A DNA stretch of 64,000 nt from Adiantum capillus-veneris (GCA_014529385.2 CM043956.1:90102721-90166720), one strand, 5' to 3'; counted from the first letter of the stretch, positions 20,726-33,530 are shown. Made by a program: numbers and translations. Notes: generated from the letters alone by a model not told the origin.

Positions 20726-23409
20726 TGACCAATGGACTAGACAAAACATAAAAATTTATAAAACATTTACATGGCACCAAATTGGAATAGGTTGGAATGC
20801 TGAAGTATATACCAAATGTTGACTATCATCCCTAAATCAACTAAATTCATGCTATACCTTAATTTCAAATGATGTCAATAGAAAGGCCAGTTACTACCAA
20901 CGTAAGCCACAATGTGAGAGATGGCTATAATATTATTTACAAATGTGTTTTTGAAAGACAAGTACTAAGGATGATTTCTTATTGAATTCAACAATAATTT
21001 CATTGCACACTAAATACATCAACATTTGAAAAGCTAATAAAATTGATGCAAACAAGCAGATAATGAAGGTGTTATGTAAACTTGCAAATTGGTTTGCAAG
21101 GCTGGGATAACCAGTGGATATCGGTCTTATGACAAAGTGACACCAAGTTCAATGAATAACTATTAGGATAGGTAAAAGTAGGTTTTCTAAAGTAGTTGGT
21201 ATCACATTTTTTTGTAGAGATGAGTAGCCTTTAGCAATCATTGCCCAACATCTATAAAATCCATAAAGTGGCTAGAAGTTTAAATATCTTGAGCCTTTTG
21301 AGTTTAAAGCTTACAGTTTTTGAGAGAATTCAAAGTCATTGTGAATAAACATACTAGCAAACATACGTTGGAAATGGCATGTTACAGGTTAGGAGGTGAC
21401 AGGAAAGAGTGACATACCTACTTACAATTGGCATAAAAAAGATAACACACAAGTGACTAAAACTTAGGAGGCTACATTTGAAAAGGATGCAAAAATAAAC
21501 ATAAACATTAATTATTAATATTTAATAGCATAGCAGTACTTATCGATTATATAGATTTTTGTAGGTCAACTTGCATTTAGGCATTTTTAAATTACGTAAT
21601 TGTAATAGTTTGGTTAGTGATCATGAAAATATCTTGTCAAAATATGAGCAAGATAGTAAATATAGGGAGGAAGAATTTGACCAAAATACTTATTGGTTGA
21701 GAGTCCTTGACTCCTTATGCATAGCTGGAAAAAAGAGAGTAAATAATGTAGTACTTCCTTGAAATACATAGCAGTGATCGTGATGTTGCCAGTTTCATTG
21801 ATCATGAGTCTTATTGAAATGACTCAAAAGTGTTCAAAAATTACAAGTAATCTGACCCCGTTAATAACAAGCTGGGTCATTGTTAATGGCATCGAGGTTA
21901 TGTAATTGCCACTACCTTCCAAGCAAGGAAAGAAGATTTGAGGCCCTTCATGAGAGAACACATAATTGGCGTCAATAGAGGTATCTTAAGAGATCATATT
22001 GGCTGTCATACGGGCAACACTACAAGCATTGTCTAACTCAAGCATCAACCACAGTTTGAAAAAGGAATATCTTAAAATAGCTTGAAAAGCTTGAAAACTA
22101 GGAAACAAGTTACGAGCCTTTCTTCTGTAGAAGGTACCAAAACCTTCTCTTTGCTCTGCATTGGTTTTTTTTATTTTATTTATATTGTTGGGGCCTTTCT
22201 TCATTTGAGGAATCATCTCTGATTTGAGAGGGAGATTTGTTCTCATGAATAGCTTCAATATGGAGATGATTCCATGTCACTTCGCCTTTTGCGCTTTTGA
22301 GAGGTTGATGCACAACTTCGCCATTAATTTTGCTTGTGAGATATTTGTGGATGACTTTCATCGATAGCAGGTGCTTCCATGGTGAGAGAATTTGTTGCAA
22401 ATAGGCACTATCCTCATGCCCCTTTCTGCAACCACCACCGGCAGGCCGCCAAAGAAATTCAGTGACTCTAGAAGTAGAATCTCAAGGTAATGACCATAAG
22501 CATGCGGTAGCAATGGTTAGGAATGTTGATCATGTCGAGACCACAATAGAGAAAAATGCTACAATTGAAGGAAGTGGAGACAAATGCAGGCAGTGGTGGC
22601 ATTCAGACAATATTGTCAACGTAGTAGAAGATGCAAGCCTCAAACAAGGCACAGAGCCTCATGAGCTTACAGACAAAGATGAAGAAATCATGAGAGAAAA
22701 CACATATGCAGATGTGGTTGGAGCTCATTGTAAACAGTCTCAATATGTGTTCACAGTCGCTTTGATGACAATTAGCTGACCACCCTATGAACTTGCAATA
22801 GTAGAGTGAGAGAGAGTGAAGTGGCCGAAGACTATGGCGAAAGGGAAATTGAGAGCCGTTGCATGTGGTGGACATGTGCTACATGGCTCAAGTTTAAAGT
22901 GTGTTTCTGAAGACACTACGCATGGTGGTTGTGGAGAGATAGAACTTCATGGAGGTTGGTGGATATTAGAGGTTGAGAAAGATACAAGTTGGGTGGCTAG
23001 CAAAAGAGAGTCTAGAGGACTAGAGAGAGAGACACAGACGAGGGAGAGGTTGATCAGTGAGTTTCTGGCTGCTGAACAAAAAAAAGTGAGGTTGGTGGGT
23101 GAGAGTGTGCGCCATGACATGTGTGTGCGTGTTGTTAGTTGGCCAAAGCTCCATGGTGGCTAGTGGTAGAGAGAGAGAGTGTGTCATTCTAAATGGTTGA
23201 GAGGGAGAGTGTTCGAATGGCAAGCAGTAGTTAAGTGACAAGATGACCAAAATTACAAAGGAGTGGGGCCACTCACCACGGTGGTCTGCGCTATAAACGA
23301 CCATGCAAAATAGGGGGGTCGCAAGTGCGATGCATGGTATCTCTTTAGATAGAGTTGATTGGTTACGTTGTGGTAGAAAGAAAGAGAGAGATAGAGGGTG
23401 TTTTCCAAG

Positions 23410-23443
<34 letters not shown>

Positions 23444-24277
23444 TGGGCTGAGGTTGAACTTTGAAGGGTATGCAAATGCAGTTAGATATTGCTTGTTGTG
23501 TATTGCTGCATGTAGCCCATCTAAACTTGATGTGGTTGCAGATGGGGTGAGGGATGTTAGTGATGATGTGTAGTAGATTGTCGTCATTGTCGCTACTCAT
23601 CCGTCCACTATGAGAGCCGATCTTTAGTAAATAACGCTTAACAGCATTGTTGATTCATTGGCAGACATCGTGTGCTGTCTATAAACTATATATATATATA
23701 TATATATATATAATATGGTATCCTTCATCTTTGGAGATCCTTGGGGTTGTATCCCATGTGAATTTGTTTGTAGCCAATCTTGGTATCCTGGTAGTTCCTT
23801 GAGAACACCTAGGATTGCTTAACATCTCCTTCTACCTCTCGTTCCTCTAATTAACACTCCTGCTACTTCTTCTCCCTATTCTCTTGTGTCAAATTCTTCT
23901 CCCTATTCTCTTGTCTCAAATTCTCTGCTACTTCTTCTCCCTATTCTCTTGTGTCAAATTCTCTAGTGGATTTTTTATTATTATTAATCTTTTTATCATT
24001 TGAGGAATAATTCAAATCTAGTAGTACTATATCAAACTTCTTTGACTAAAATCTCATTGATCAATTATAAACTTACCTCACCCTTCATACACAAACATGA
24101 AATTTGATAAAAGGATGCAACCTATCTAGAAATGATAAAGAAAAAATATGTACACCAATAATGATTTTGTGAGGGCACTTAGCTTTGATAAATGGATGTG
24201 TTAACGATCTCCATAGCCACAAGTTGGTACCTACATCTTCCTTTGTTGTTTTCCACAACATGCAAGAGCGTTTCGTT
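20726..24277 (-). other. Internal region of element E without recognisable genes
   Basis: The longest frames on either strand (for example 22462-22779 plus and 21986-22258 minus) match no gag, protease, RT, RNase H or integrase motif. A GA run is at about 23419-23441 and a (TA)n run at 23684-23712. The segment near 20700-20770 matches the corresponding part of element D (about 62050-62100, reverse complement), so some internal sequence is a family feature. Confidence 0.55.
23861..23963 (+). repeat. Three-copy tandem repeat
   Basis: CTTCTCCCTATTCTCTTGTG followed by TCAAATTCT occurs three times with small length changes. Confidence 0.85.
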
Positions 24278-24291
24278 GAGCTCTGATACCA
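24278..24291 (-). other. Primer-binding site of element E
   Basis: Minus-strand TGGTATCAGAGCTC, initiator-Met type, one base after the 5' LTR end. Confidence 0.85.
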
Positions 24292-24292
24292 C

Positions 24293-24704
24293 TACTACAA
24301 ACGGATGCGTGGAGAGCCCTGCAAAATAGCAAAAAAAACATACTGCAAGCCATAACTGACAAAATTGTATACCTGACAAATAACCATTGCATCATAATCA
24401 CTGCCATACACGAACAAAGAGGGAGAGAGAGCAAGAGATCACATGCAGGTACACCTCCTGGAGCGGATTGCTACGTCGACACAACGAGAGAGAAGGGAGG
24501 AGAGGAGAGAAGAAAGACACGAACACTGGGTGCAATCTCCCCCCGTGCAAGAGTGACCATTTCCCCCTTGAGCGCATTTGATTTATACATTTCTTGAATG
24601 GTCAAAGTGAGTACAAAATATATATTTGTTCGCATAGGCCTAGATCAATCAAGCCTTTTCCACCTGTCAGCTGCAATAAATAGTAGAATATCAATTCCAT
24701 AACA
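24293..24704 (-). repeat. 5' LTR of element E
   Basis: About 412 bp, from TGTTATGG (24704) to TTTGTAGTA (24293) on the minus strand. Confidence 0.85.
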
Positions 24705-24913
24705 CCATTTCCCTCTTGCACGTATTTGATTTATAGATTTCTTGAATAGTCAAAGTGAGTACAAACTGGTCGACTAGTCATAAATGGTCAAAGCTAATAA
24801 AAGAGCACTTGAATAATAAAATATACAAAAAATATATTTTTTCACACAGGCCTAGATCAATCAAGCCTTTTCCACCTGGCAGCTGTAATAAATAGTAGAA
24901 TATCAATTCCATA
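24705..24913 (-). repeat. Truncated LTR of the element E family
   Basis: Begins TTATGGAATTGATA at 24913 (minus) and stops inside the LTR right where the next complete LTR begins. This is the first half of an LTR cut by, or recombined with, element E. Confidence 0.8.
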
Positions 24914-26128
24914 ACTAGTAAGGTTTAAGTTAGTAGGTTACTTAGAGTTAGATTAAGTTTTAGTAAGGATTTATACAATTGAAAACATAATGAGAAATTT
25001 ACAAATGGTGAAATTGGTGAGATGACAAAGTAACCAAATCTAAAAGATTCTCCTTCTTTTCTTTTGAATTCTCATCGCCATTTGTATGTGTCGTATATTG
25101 ATTCCATTGGATGGAGTCAGTACTTCACTAAATTTATCCTTCCTTTGCCACTTCGTGTGGATGAAAGTCATAGAAAATTAGAGCTATGGAGCTAGGATAT
25201 GAGATCGACCAAGAAAAATAGGTGAATTATACCAGAAAAGTATTAGAATATGTAGATATACACATAAAAGCCATAGCCAAATCTGTGAAGCTTCTTCTTC
25301 ATGCTAGTGAAAATGGTGGGTGTGTTTGTAATGAATTTTAGAGCCCTAAATAGGTCCCAACAAGTCCTATTTAGAGCCCTAAATAGGCCCAAACAAGTCC
25401 CTCGGGATCATGATGACTGGCCACAAGACTTTTTTCTATTGTAAAAGAGACAAGAGAGAGAAAATATTGAGTAAAATATTAGGAAAGAATAAAAAATGAG
25501 TCTCATTTTAATAGCAAGTGATGCATCCATACTTGCAATTTGATTTTTGCCCAAAGTCCTTCATGTTTCCAATTCTTTATGTGTCCCCATTCTTTTTCAC
25601 TTTGCATGAAAGCCTATGGAGAACAATAATGGTATTTTCTTTTCCATCGCCTTTTAGGAATACCCATCTTGGGAAGACAATTACAAGTAGAAATCTTCCT
25701 CTCTTTTGCATTGAAGCCTCCTTGAAATCTATAGAAAAAAGACATCTGCTTTAAATTCCTCCATCTCAAGTTGTTTTTCATGTGAAGTAAATCACTAAAT
25801 TTTATTTATTATTCTATATGGATATTCAAAAGAGATAGTAAAAGAGAAAATATCTAAGTAGAGGTGAAACACTTATTTATTTATGAAGATACCCCTTAAA
25901 CCATAATTTATACATAGACAACTTACCCACTAGTATTAAACACACACCTAATAGTAAATATAGAACAGAAGGTAGGGATTCCCATGCAAACCCTTGAAAG
26001 TGTGATCTGATCATCTATGATAAAAGTTATTACATCTATTTACATACATACACTCGGTTTATTTGGGACTTCTTATGGTTTTTTGTCATTTCTTCTTTCA
26101 TGATAGGTGGACCAAAAAACATCTATCA
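24914..26128 (-). repeat. U3 part of a gypsy 3' LTR (element A relative), minus strand
   Basis: On the minus strand it begins TGATAGATGTTTTTTGG at 26128, close to TGATAGCCGTTTTTTGG of element A, right after a G17 polypurine tract. A further match is ATTAGGTGTGTGTTTAATAC near 25940-25960. Most of the rest has diverged. The LTR appears to continue at 17599-16780 beyond element E. A 32-bp tandem duplication lies inside at 25340-25403. Confidence 0.6.
25340..25403 (+). repeat. Two-copy tandem repeat, about 32 bp
   Basis: AGAGCCCTAAATAGG followed by YCCMAACAAGTCC occurs twice in a row. Confidence 0.85.
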
Positions 26129-26135
26129 TTTAGCA

Positions 26136-26152
26136 CCCCCCCCCCCCCCCCC
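26136..26152 (-). other. Homopolymer polypurine tract (G17 on the minus strand)
   Basis: Seventeen C on the plus strand, 7 bp from the LTR start at 26128. It sits where element A has GGGGGGAGGG, so it is the PPT grown by slippage. Confidence 0.7.
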
Positions 26153-26339
26153 TCTAGCTCGCACTAGAATGAAAGTTGTGGATAATCTTGCATTGCCTCC
26201 TCCTAGCTTTTTTTGCTTCTCGATTCCTCTTTGCCTTCCGTGGTAATGCACCTATTTGCACATAATTTCAATGTGTATGGAGTGTAACAATAGTAGCATA
26301 ACTCCTTAGTTTTCTCGTTGGCTTGTTCCATCGCCAAAT

Positions 26340-28095
26340 CTCATGGAAGGATGCACCTTAGATAAGGATTGATCCAATAGCCGTTGACCTTTATAGGGTG
26401 CTCGTTTCCATCCAAATCCATCAATATGTAGTAGCCGCTTGTATAAGCAATATTCACAATGTAAGGCCCTTCCCATCTATTTTCAAACTTAGCATCAAAT
26501 CTATTTTCCAATGTATTGTTGTAGTGAAGGACTAGGCTCTTCCTTTTAATCCACTTTTCTTTGAGACCCGTACGCCAACTCTTTTTCTCCACTCTAGTTC
26601 CACCATGATGAGGAGCATGTTCATGCATGCTTCAATGCCCTTCTGCTTCAATTTACCTGTAATATTTATAGTGGGAATGTAAAGTTCAATTGGTTTCAAA
26701 GCTTCTTGTCCATACACTAAGTGGAATGGAGTGAACTCGGTAGCATCTTTGTAATTTTTCCTAAATACCCATAATGCCCCATCTAAAAAACCATCCCATA
26801 ACTTTGGCTTAATCTTCACCATCTTTCTTATGATTCCTGCAATAATCCCGTTAGTTTTCTCTACCAAACCATTTGATTGTGGTGTATAATAGGGTGTGCT
26901 ATGTCTATGGTGAATTTTTAAAGCTCAGCGCACACTCCCGTTAGTAAGCCCAAGTTTCTGAAACTTGGACCATTAGCAGAGACAATTTCAAGACGTGTAT
27001 CAAACCTGCAAAAATTTGGGTGTAGATAAACTTGCTCATTGTCTTCTCATTTAATCGTGCTACACTTTGTGATTCTACCCATCTTGTTATATAGTCGATA
27101 GCAACAAGAATATAGACTTTACCATTTGTTGTCCTAGGCAATGGATACATAGCATCAATTTCCCATGTTTTGAAATGACCGTAGGCAATGACTCATTGTC
27201 GAGGTCCATACAATAATCTTTTGTTGCCATGGATTTGGAACTAGTGGCAACTTCTGCACCAATGTTGGACATCCACATGCATACTTAGCCAAACATACCC
27301 AGCTAGCAAGATTTTTTTGATTGTTTGCTCATGCAAAAAATGACCCCCACAAGATTCTTCATGCAAGCCTCTCAAGATTTCAGGAATTTTCCTAGAGCAT
27401 GGCATTCGTCTACAAACAAAATCCTTACCCTTTTGGTACAACGCCCCTCGAACAAAGAAATGACTTTCCCTTCTTAATGAGCCTCCTTCTTTGTGTTGTT
27501 GTGAAATCTTTAGAAAATTCTCCCTCTTAGATGTAGTTAAACATAGTTGTTAAGGACTCCATGCCTACACATTGTAGCCCCTTCATTGTTGCAGCTGCAC
27601 TGATGACTTGCACTTCATTTTGACCTGAGATTGCTTATTGCTAGTAAGTTTGCATCGTGATTTTCTTTTCTAGGGATGTGATAGAGGTATACTTCTTTAA
27701 ATTTTTCCAAAAGTTTGTGAATGATAGAAAATTTGGATCTAAGCCTTTCATTCTTACAAGCCCAAATACCAAACATCTAATTCATAATTAGCAAAGCATC
27801 ACCTTTCACCACTAGTCGTTGTATCTTTTCGGCTAAGCACATTTTCAACCCATGGAGTAGAACATTGTACTCCCTTTGTTGTTGCTTGTTGATCCTTCTA
27901 GAACCACTTTCTCTTTCATCACCACTTCTTCTTTTGGGCTCACCAAAACAAGCCCCCCAACCCCCGCGCTTTACCGGTGGCCCTTTGAAAAGAGCCATCA
28001 AAGAATAGAGTGTATGCATTTGAAATAACTTTGGGTGGTGATGGAGAAATTGAATTAAAACTGGGCACTTTGATGATTTTCCGATCCACTTGATA
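26340..28095 (-). pseudogene. pol: Gypsy archaeal-type RNase H and integrase remnant, minus strand
   Basis: A frameshifted relative of the element A pol 3' half. Reading down the minus strand: the aRNH with REYNVLLHGLKMCLAEKIQRLVVKGDALLI (about 27880-27780); the integrase zinc finger region LHEESCGGHF to CRSCH (about 27370-27240); core pieces PLPRTTNGKVYILVAIDYITRWVES; MVEKTNGIIAGIIRKM; and the GPY module RWEGPYIVNIAYTSGYYILMDLDG (about 26500-26410). It stops at 28095, exactly where element B begins, so element B cut the gene. Everything upstream (gag to RT) is missing here. Confidence 0.88.
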
Positions 28096-31000
28096 TGTAA
28101 GATCCCCAATTTTGGGATCTCTTTTAAAAATAAGAAAAATACTTTCAATATCTATTTCGTCAAATTCCGGTTTAGAATGCTTGCTTGTTAACAGTATTGT
28201 AAGGTTCTAAAGTGAAAAGCAACGTCGTTTCCATGTTCAATAGGTCACATGGACGTTTGGTTCAGTTTTGAGAAAATCTGCTATTTTTGCTTAGGTGTTT
28301 TTTTACAAAAAGCAGGGTTCTCTCCTTAACCTACATATTTTGAAGAAGCTATGGTTCAATTTTGTAAAAATCTGCTTTTCGAGTGTTTTTCACGATATTT
28401 TTAGCTTTTCATGATTTTTAGTGCTTTTTAGTGAAAAGCGAGTCCGCTTTCTTATTCCGAAACGAGTGGTTCAAATTTTTTTTAAAAATCTATTTTTAGC
28501 TTTTCATGCCTTTTGGCATTTTTGAAAAGTAATGTGCTTTTTAGGATGATCTAAACATAAAAATACTAATTTTAGTATCTGTCACATTTAAAAATGACCA
28601 CCCGAAGAGAAAACGAGATTAAACGGTATTTTAACGAGATCTATTTTTATAAAAAGCAATAGCGTAAATACGTCGAGGTAGTACGAAAAAGTCATAATTA
28701 TGTTGGGACATCACGGTGCGGCATAGTCTAGTCACGGTTTCATTAGTTGTAGAGATACGAGCCAGTAAGTCAATGTTTATTGTAAAAATTGAATAGTAAG
28801 TGAGAGGGTTGACTGCCAAAAGTTGTGCCATTTTTTCAGAAAAGACTGGATTCTTTTTCCAAAAGTTTGCAGCTAATCCACGCTGAGAGGGGGTGCTAGT
28901 AGCTTGCCTTGGGCATCACTTTGGCTTGCTGCACTGCCTATAAATTGGTAGGGAGTGCTAAGTTTTCAGGGCCGTCAGTTGCATCTACTACTGCAAGGTA
29001 ATACGTACCTATTATACCGAGCGGTGCAAGTTCTTCATCACCATCTCCATAAGATCTTCTCTCTCGTTTACAGGAAAAGAAGAAGAAGAAGGATATTCTC
29101 TCCCTACTTGCTTACTATCTCCGCTCTCGTTTCATGGTGTACGCACTCTCCAAAAGCTCTCATGGTGAAAACCTCTACGTAGCTCTCATCACCGCTCTCT
29201 TGCGAAAAAGTAAGAAGCCTTTTGACAGGCCCTAATCAATTTTAAAGCATGGTGAGAAGCTCTAAACTCCATAGCCATCATCATCTCTCTCTCTATGTCG
29301 TTTTTTTGAGTAGACACCTTCTCGGTAATTGTTTTTTCATATATGAGTGTATGTTTGGGTTCTTTGAGTGCGTATGAGGTTTTCCAATGATTATTTCATC
29401 ATGTTTAACATGTTGATGTATGCACACGATGTGTTTATGATCATGTGTATGCATAAAAAGCACTTTTTGTTTCACATCATAGAAGCAATAGGAACACTGT
29501 TTTGGTCATAACTCACAAATCATTATGAATCAGCGTGAACCCTTTAAACAAAAGATAAAACACATCATTTAGAACATTTCATCTCTTGGATGTCCTGTGA
29601 AAATCACGCACAAGCTAAGAGATATGGTCAAAAAACAACTTGTTGTCCACTACACAGTCAATTTTTTGGACCCCAAGCTCCTTGGAGATCCACTATATAG
29701 ATTCACCGGATGGGCAAACCCACTTAGCCAATTCAAAATCTTGATAAAACTTGATGATAAATGTATTTAGGTCTCCGTTATCACCTTGGGTATCGATTTA
29801 TTACTCATTCCATAGCATGGTTTACCTAGGCGTGTAGGGATGCTACCATAGGGGGAGTATCATATGACGTCATGAGTTAACCGAGACGTTTATATATGGT
29901 TTATGGTTTATTTTGGAGAGTTGATTTCCAGTATTAGATGTCCATAAACTCATGTAAGGGTATATGGTTAGTCAATCCGAACCGCATGGGTAGATATGAA
30001 TAAAGTAGTTTTTTTACTATGTTACCGTGTTTTCTATGAGTATCAAATGGGCAAAGTGCAATGGTTTGAGGTCAAACGCTTTCATTTGCATGTTAAATAT
30101 GCTTCCAAAAATGGTAAAACGTTGTTGTTTGCATATGTGTTGAAATTATGGTTTATGGTCGACCTAAGGGTCGGAGCTCTTTTATGGTGATGGAATGGTA
30201 TCATATGATGTATGGAACCTTATGGATAGATGTGGATGCCTCATGTGCATGGGTATGGTTGCTTTCCACCTTTCTAGCTCAAAACTAGATTTATGTGCTA
30301 GAGAGGTGAAGTGCAGATATGATGCATCAACTTTGCATGATTAGATGTTGTCAAAATTGGATTTTTATATCATGTTTAGTTGCTGGTCGGACTTATTTTA
30401 TGCATAAAGAGCTCATGTCTTAAGGGCCATGTGTGTAGACTCCAATTGACTACAGTGGATATGTCAAACTCCAAGTGTGGAAGTTGGTTCAGTGTGAATA
30501 TGATTTGTGGTTAAGGACTCAGATCCCTCATGGATTATGGTTGTGATTTTATGGTGGAAGCTGGTGTGGCTCTTGGTTTTTTTTTTCTTGATATGGTTAT
30601 GCTACAGAAATGTTGTCGAAATTTTTGCAACCATGTTAACTTCTAAAGTGGTTATGCAAGATTGGTTGTGCCTCATCCGAGTTAGGTGGAGTGCTCACCC
30701 GTGTGATGTGATTGGATTATGGGCTATAGTTTTGGTATTAGATCATGAAGTGATTTGGATGGTTCATAGTGATCGTGTAAGCGTAGAGACCCTGTATAGT
30801 CTAACTGCTTGAAAAAGATTTTTTGTGCCTATGGAAGGTACTATTGTGACTGGACTCACGTGTTATGTTTCTCATGGCAGCATCGCTACAAGACTAGGAT
30901 CACCTACATCGCTTAGCCTTAGGTAAAAGGGTCGTGGACCTAGGTCTTTGCTGGATCGAGGATGTTGCATAGGTCTTCTTCTTTTTGTTAGGCTCATCAA

Positions 31001-31791
31001 CATGGTTAGTGCTTCAGGGGTTGAACAACCTACACAACTAACGTGTCGGGATTTTTCCTTGGCTTTACCTAAACACCCAATGATGATGGGCATAGAAGAG
31101 GCGTGGTGCCTAAACTGATATGGTTGGTGTTGATACCCTACTATCTACTGGTATTTGGGATCCTTTCAGAGCTCAGGTTCATGGAGGGAGGTAAAGCAAC
31201 ACCAACTTATGTCTGGCTCAGGTAGGTTGGAGGTGTTATGGCTCGCTCCCCATGAAGTGAAATTCTCTATGTCCGTAGTAGAGCGAAAGTGGATGGGTGG
31301 ACCGGTCGATCCCTACATAGGGTCCGATGCTCTGCTAGTTATTTTGTCATGTTATTTTTTTATTTTATGATATACCCTTGGTATACAGAGATTTTTGTCA
31401 TTGCATTAATATATGGTTGCCTGTTTTATTTAGATGGGGCATTTAAAGGTTCTCTATGGTCATTCTCTCATGTCTATATGCACTCTATTTCACCCTCCAC
31501 TATATTCTCTCTTCTCTCTCTCTTTTCTCGCAATGTAGTGCACATATATTTACCCTCTACAATTTTATTTTTCCTTGATTATTCTTTCATTCATAGCACC
31601 CATTCAGAGGCAGCACTAGTTGCTAGGTGTCTCTAGATGCAGTCTAGCTCATGGCGTAAACTCCATGCTTGGTTGGGCGCTGAGAACTCCTCCCCTATGC
31701 AAACGCTTTCGCAACTCTGATGTATATTGAAAATTGTATAAAGGTGTAAATTTTATATTTTGTGCAGACCCCTAGGGAGGGGTATCTCTCA
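28096..31791 (+). repeat. 5' LTR of element B
   Basis: 3,696 bp from TGTAAGATCC to CTCTCA. Its first 120 bp match 33715-33858, and about 28250-28625 matches a separate fragment at 46265-46665. A TATA box (CCTATAAATTG) lies at 28937-28947. It has no convincing coding frame; the open frames at 30507-30812 and 31289-31636 look accidental. Confidence 0.75.
28937..28947 (+). promoter_or_regulatory. LTR TATA box of element B
   Basis: CCTATAAATTG, about 840 bp into the LTR. Confidence 0.5.
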
Positions 31792-31793
31792 AT

Positions 31794-31806
31794 TGGTATG
31801 AGAGCC
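31794..31806 (+). other. Primer-binding site of element B
   Basis: TGGTATGAGAGCC, one mismatch from the initiator-Met site TGGTATCAGAGCC, 2 bp after the LTR. Confidence 0.75.
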
Positions 31807-32246
31807 TATGCTTAAGGTTATGGGGATAGCCTAAAGCATGATACTAGTTGGTTAGTTATGCATCATGTATGCATTCATGCATGTTGTTTGGGAAAGGATA
31901 TTGTATTCATGATGCATCTATAAGTGACATTGGTTGGTGGTACCTGCTTGACTTGTCTTCTTGAATGGAAGTAATTGGTTTCAATTATGGTCAAGTGATT
32001 GAAGTGTTCAACAAGTGTATCAAGAATGTCTTTGAATTTTTGTTTTAGTAATGACTCTTGAAGTGACTTCTAACTTCTTGTAGCTAGACCTTGACTTTCA
32101 ATTGGCTATAAATGACTACCCTTTCCTTAGAAAATTATGGTTAAAAATTTTCCCTCCCGCCCATCCTTTTTTACTTATAGCGTGGGAAGGTGAATGTAAT
32201 ATATTGTTGATAAGGTTTTGGATTTGACATGATGCAGTAATATATC

Positions 32247-33530
32247 ATGCCTCCTAGAGGAAATGGAGTTCCTACTAATGTCAATGTCCCTATTGCACCT
32301 CAACCAACTATCATTGATCGTGACATCGATGCTATGCTTCAAAAGTCACAAGTTGGGAACTTTAGTGGAGAAGGCAAAGATGTAGGCAAGGTTCTTGAGG
32401 ATTGAATTGAGCACATGGATGATTACTTTGATTTAGCTCATTCAAAGATAGAGAACAAGTCTATCATTGCTAAGTTTAAACTTGAAAAGACGGCCAAGCG
32501 TTGGTGGAGAGACCATTGTACTGAGAATGATGTCAACCCTAATGCAATAACTGAGGATAATTTATCTTGAGACTCATTTAAAGAAGAATTATCACAACAA
32601 ATTATATCATTCAGACCGTATGAATGAGTTTCTTGACTATACTCAGGGAACCAAAGATCTGGAATCGTACTATCAACATTTATTGACCCTTGTCAAATAT
32701 GCTCTAGCCGGGATGACTCAGTAAGTCAAAGTGGCACGATTCGTGTCTAGGCCTCCATAATCCTTTGAAGACTAGACTTTAGAGCTTACGACTTACAAAT
32801 TTTGTAGATGTTCTTGATGCGATTAGACCGATTCCCGGAGCGGTCACTTTTTAGAATGTGTATGATATCATGTGAGTTAACCGGAGAGGATTATTAAAAG
32901 ACCAAAATGTATACAAATGTATACATACAGAGGGGGGTGGGGGTTTTTTAAATAGGCTCACAGTGTAAGTATAGTATGTATATTGGGGTATTATTAATTA
33001 CCTCTTGAACACACGTGATATAGGGGTCTTTTGATAAGTGACTGCCCTGGGGACCGATTGAGCTCAACATATCAAATGGTAATAAAAGATCTCGACTAGA
33101 GGATGAGTCTAGATCTTCATATTCTTAGACTCAAGAAACCATATTACATAGGAGGGAAATAAGAGATCACCTTTGTTTCAGTTTTTTTGAGCCTCACCAT
33201 GTGTCTTGGGATTTTTTGTTCAATGATCCAGAGAATTATGAATTTGCAAGATAAAATGATTTTTGAAGTATGGATACTAACAAGAACCTTAAATATTCAC
33301 AGTCTGGACCTAATACAAACCAGAGACCACCACAAAACCAAGGGAATTTCGAGACCAAGGAATTCAATCTTTAAAAGAAATGGACAATCCAATAGACCAT
33401 CTCATTGAGAAGGAAATCAACAGCTTCAAGGAGGAACCCAGGCCAATAGAACTCAGAATGCTCGAGGTAGAGGAAATCCATCAAATGTTCATGTCCATGT
33501 AGCTACTCCAGATGAAGGATAAAATGAATA
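32247..33530 (+). pseudogene. gag: Element B gag, degraded
   Basis: The start is ATG 32247 (MPPRGNGVPTNVNV). A gag core is readable: IDAMLQKSQVGNFSGEGKD, then IEHMDDYFDLAHSKIENKSI and KFKLEKTAKRWWRDH, typical of gypsy gag. TGA at 32404-32406 interrupts it, and further stops and frameshifts follow. An Asn/Gln-rich tail (PNTNQRPPQNQGNF) appears near 33308-33350. About 200 bp at 32850-33070 do not fit gag and look like a small insertion. No zinc knuckle is readable. Confidence 0.75.

Larger units (their letters stand above)
17600..24704 (-). mobile_element. Element E: non-autonomous LTR retrotransposon (LARD-like), minus strand
   Basis: Two LTRs in the same orientation (minus): 24293-24704 upstream and 17600-18034 downstream. 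Both begin TGTTATGGAATTGATA and end TTTGTAG(T/C)A. A TGGTATCAGAGCTC primer site sits one base inside the 5' LTR, and AACAGAGAGGTA precedes the 3' LTR as PPT. The internal region has no gag or pol domain that I can recognise, apart from an inserted copia at 18624-20602. It is the same family as element D. No clean target duplication is visible (AGCAA left, CCATT right), so an end was rearranged or the element jumped into a related LTR. Confidence 0.75.

Noticed and set aside
22462-22779. Plus-strand frame of 105 codons inside element E
   Set aside because: It runs against the element orientation and matches no gag or pol motif; similar lengths occur by chance here.
23684-23712. (TA)n run as a promoter
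   Set aside because: A long simple AT repeat without a gene or LTR structure downstream; treated as a microsatellite.
30507-31636. Frames of 101 and 115 codons in the element B LTR
   Set aside because: They lie within the 5' LTR; hydrophobic, low-information translations without family motifs.
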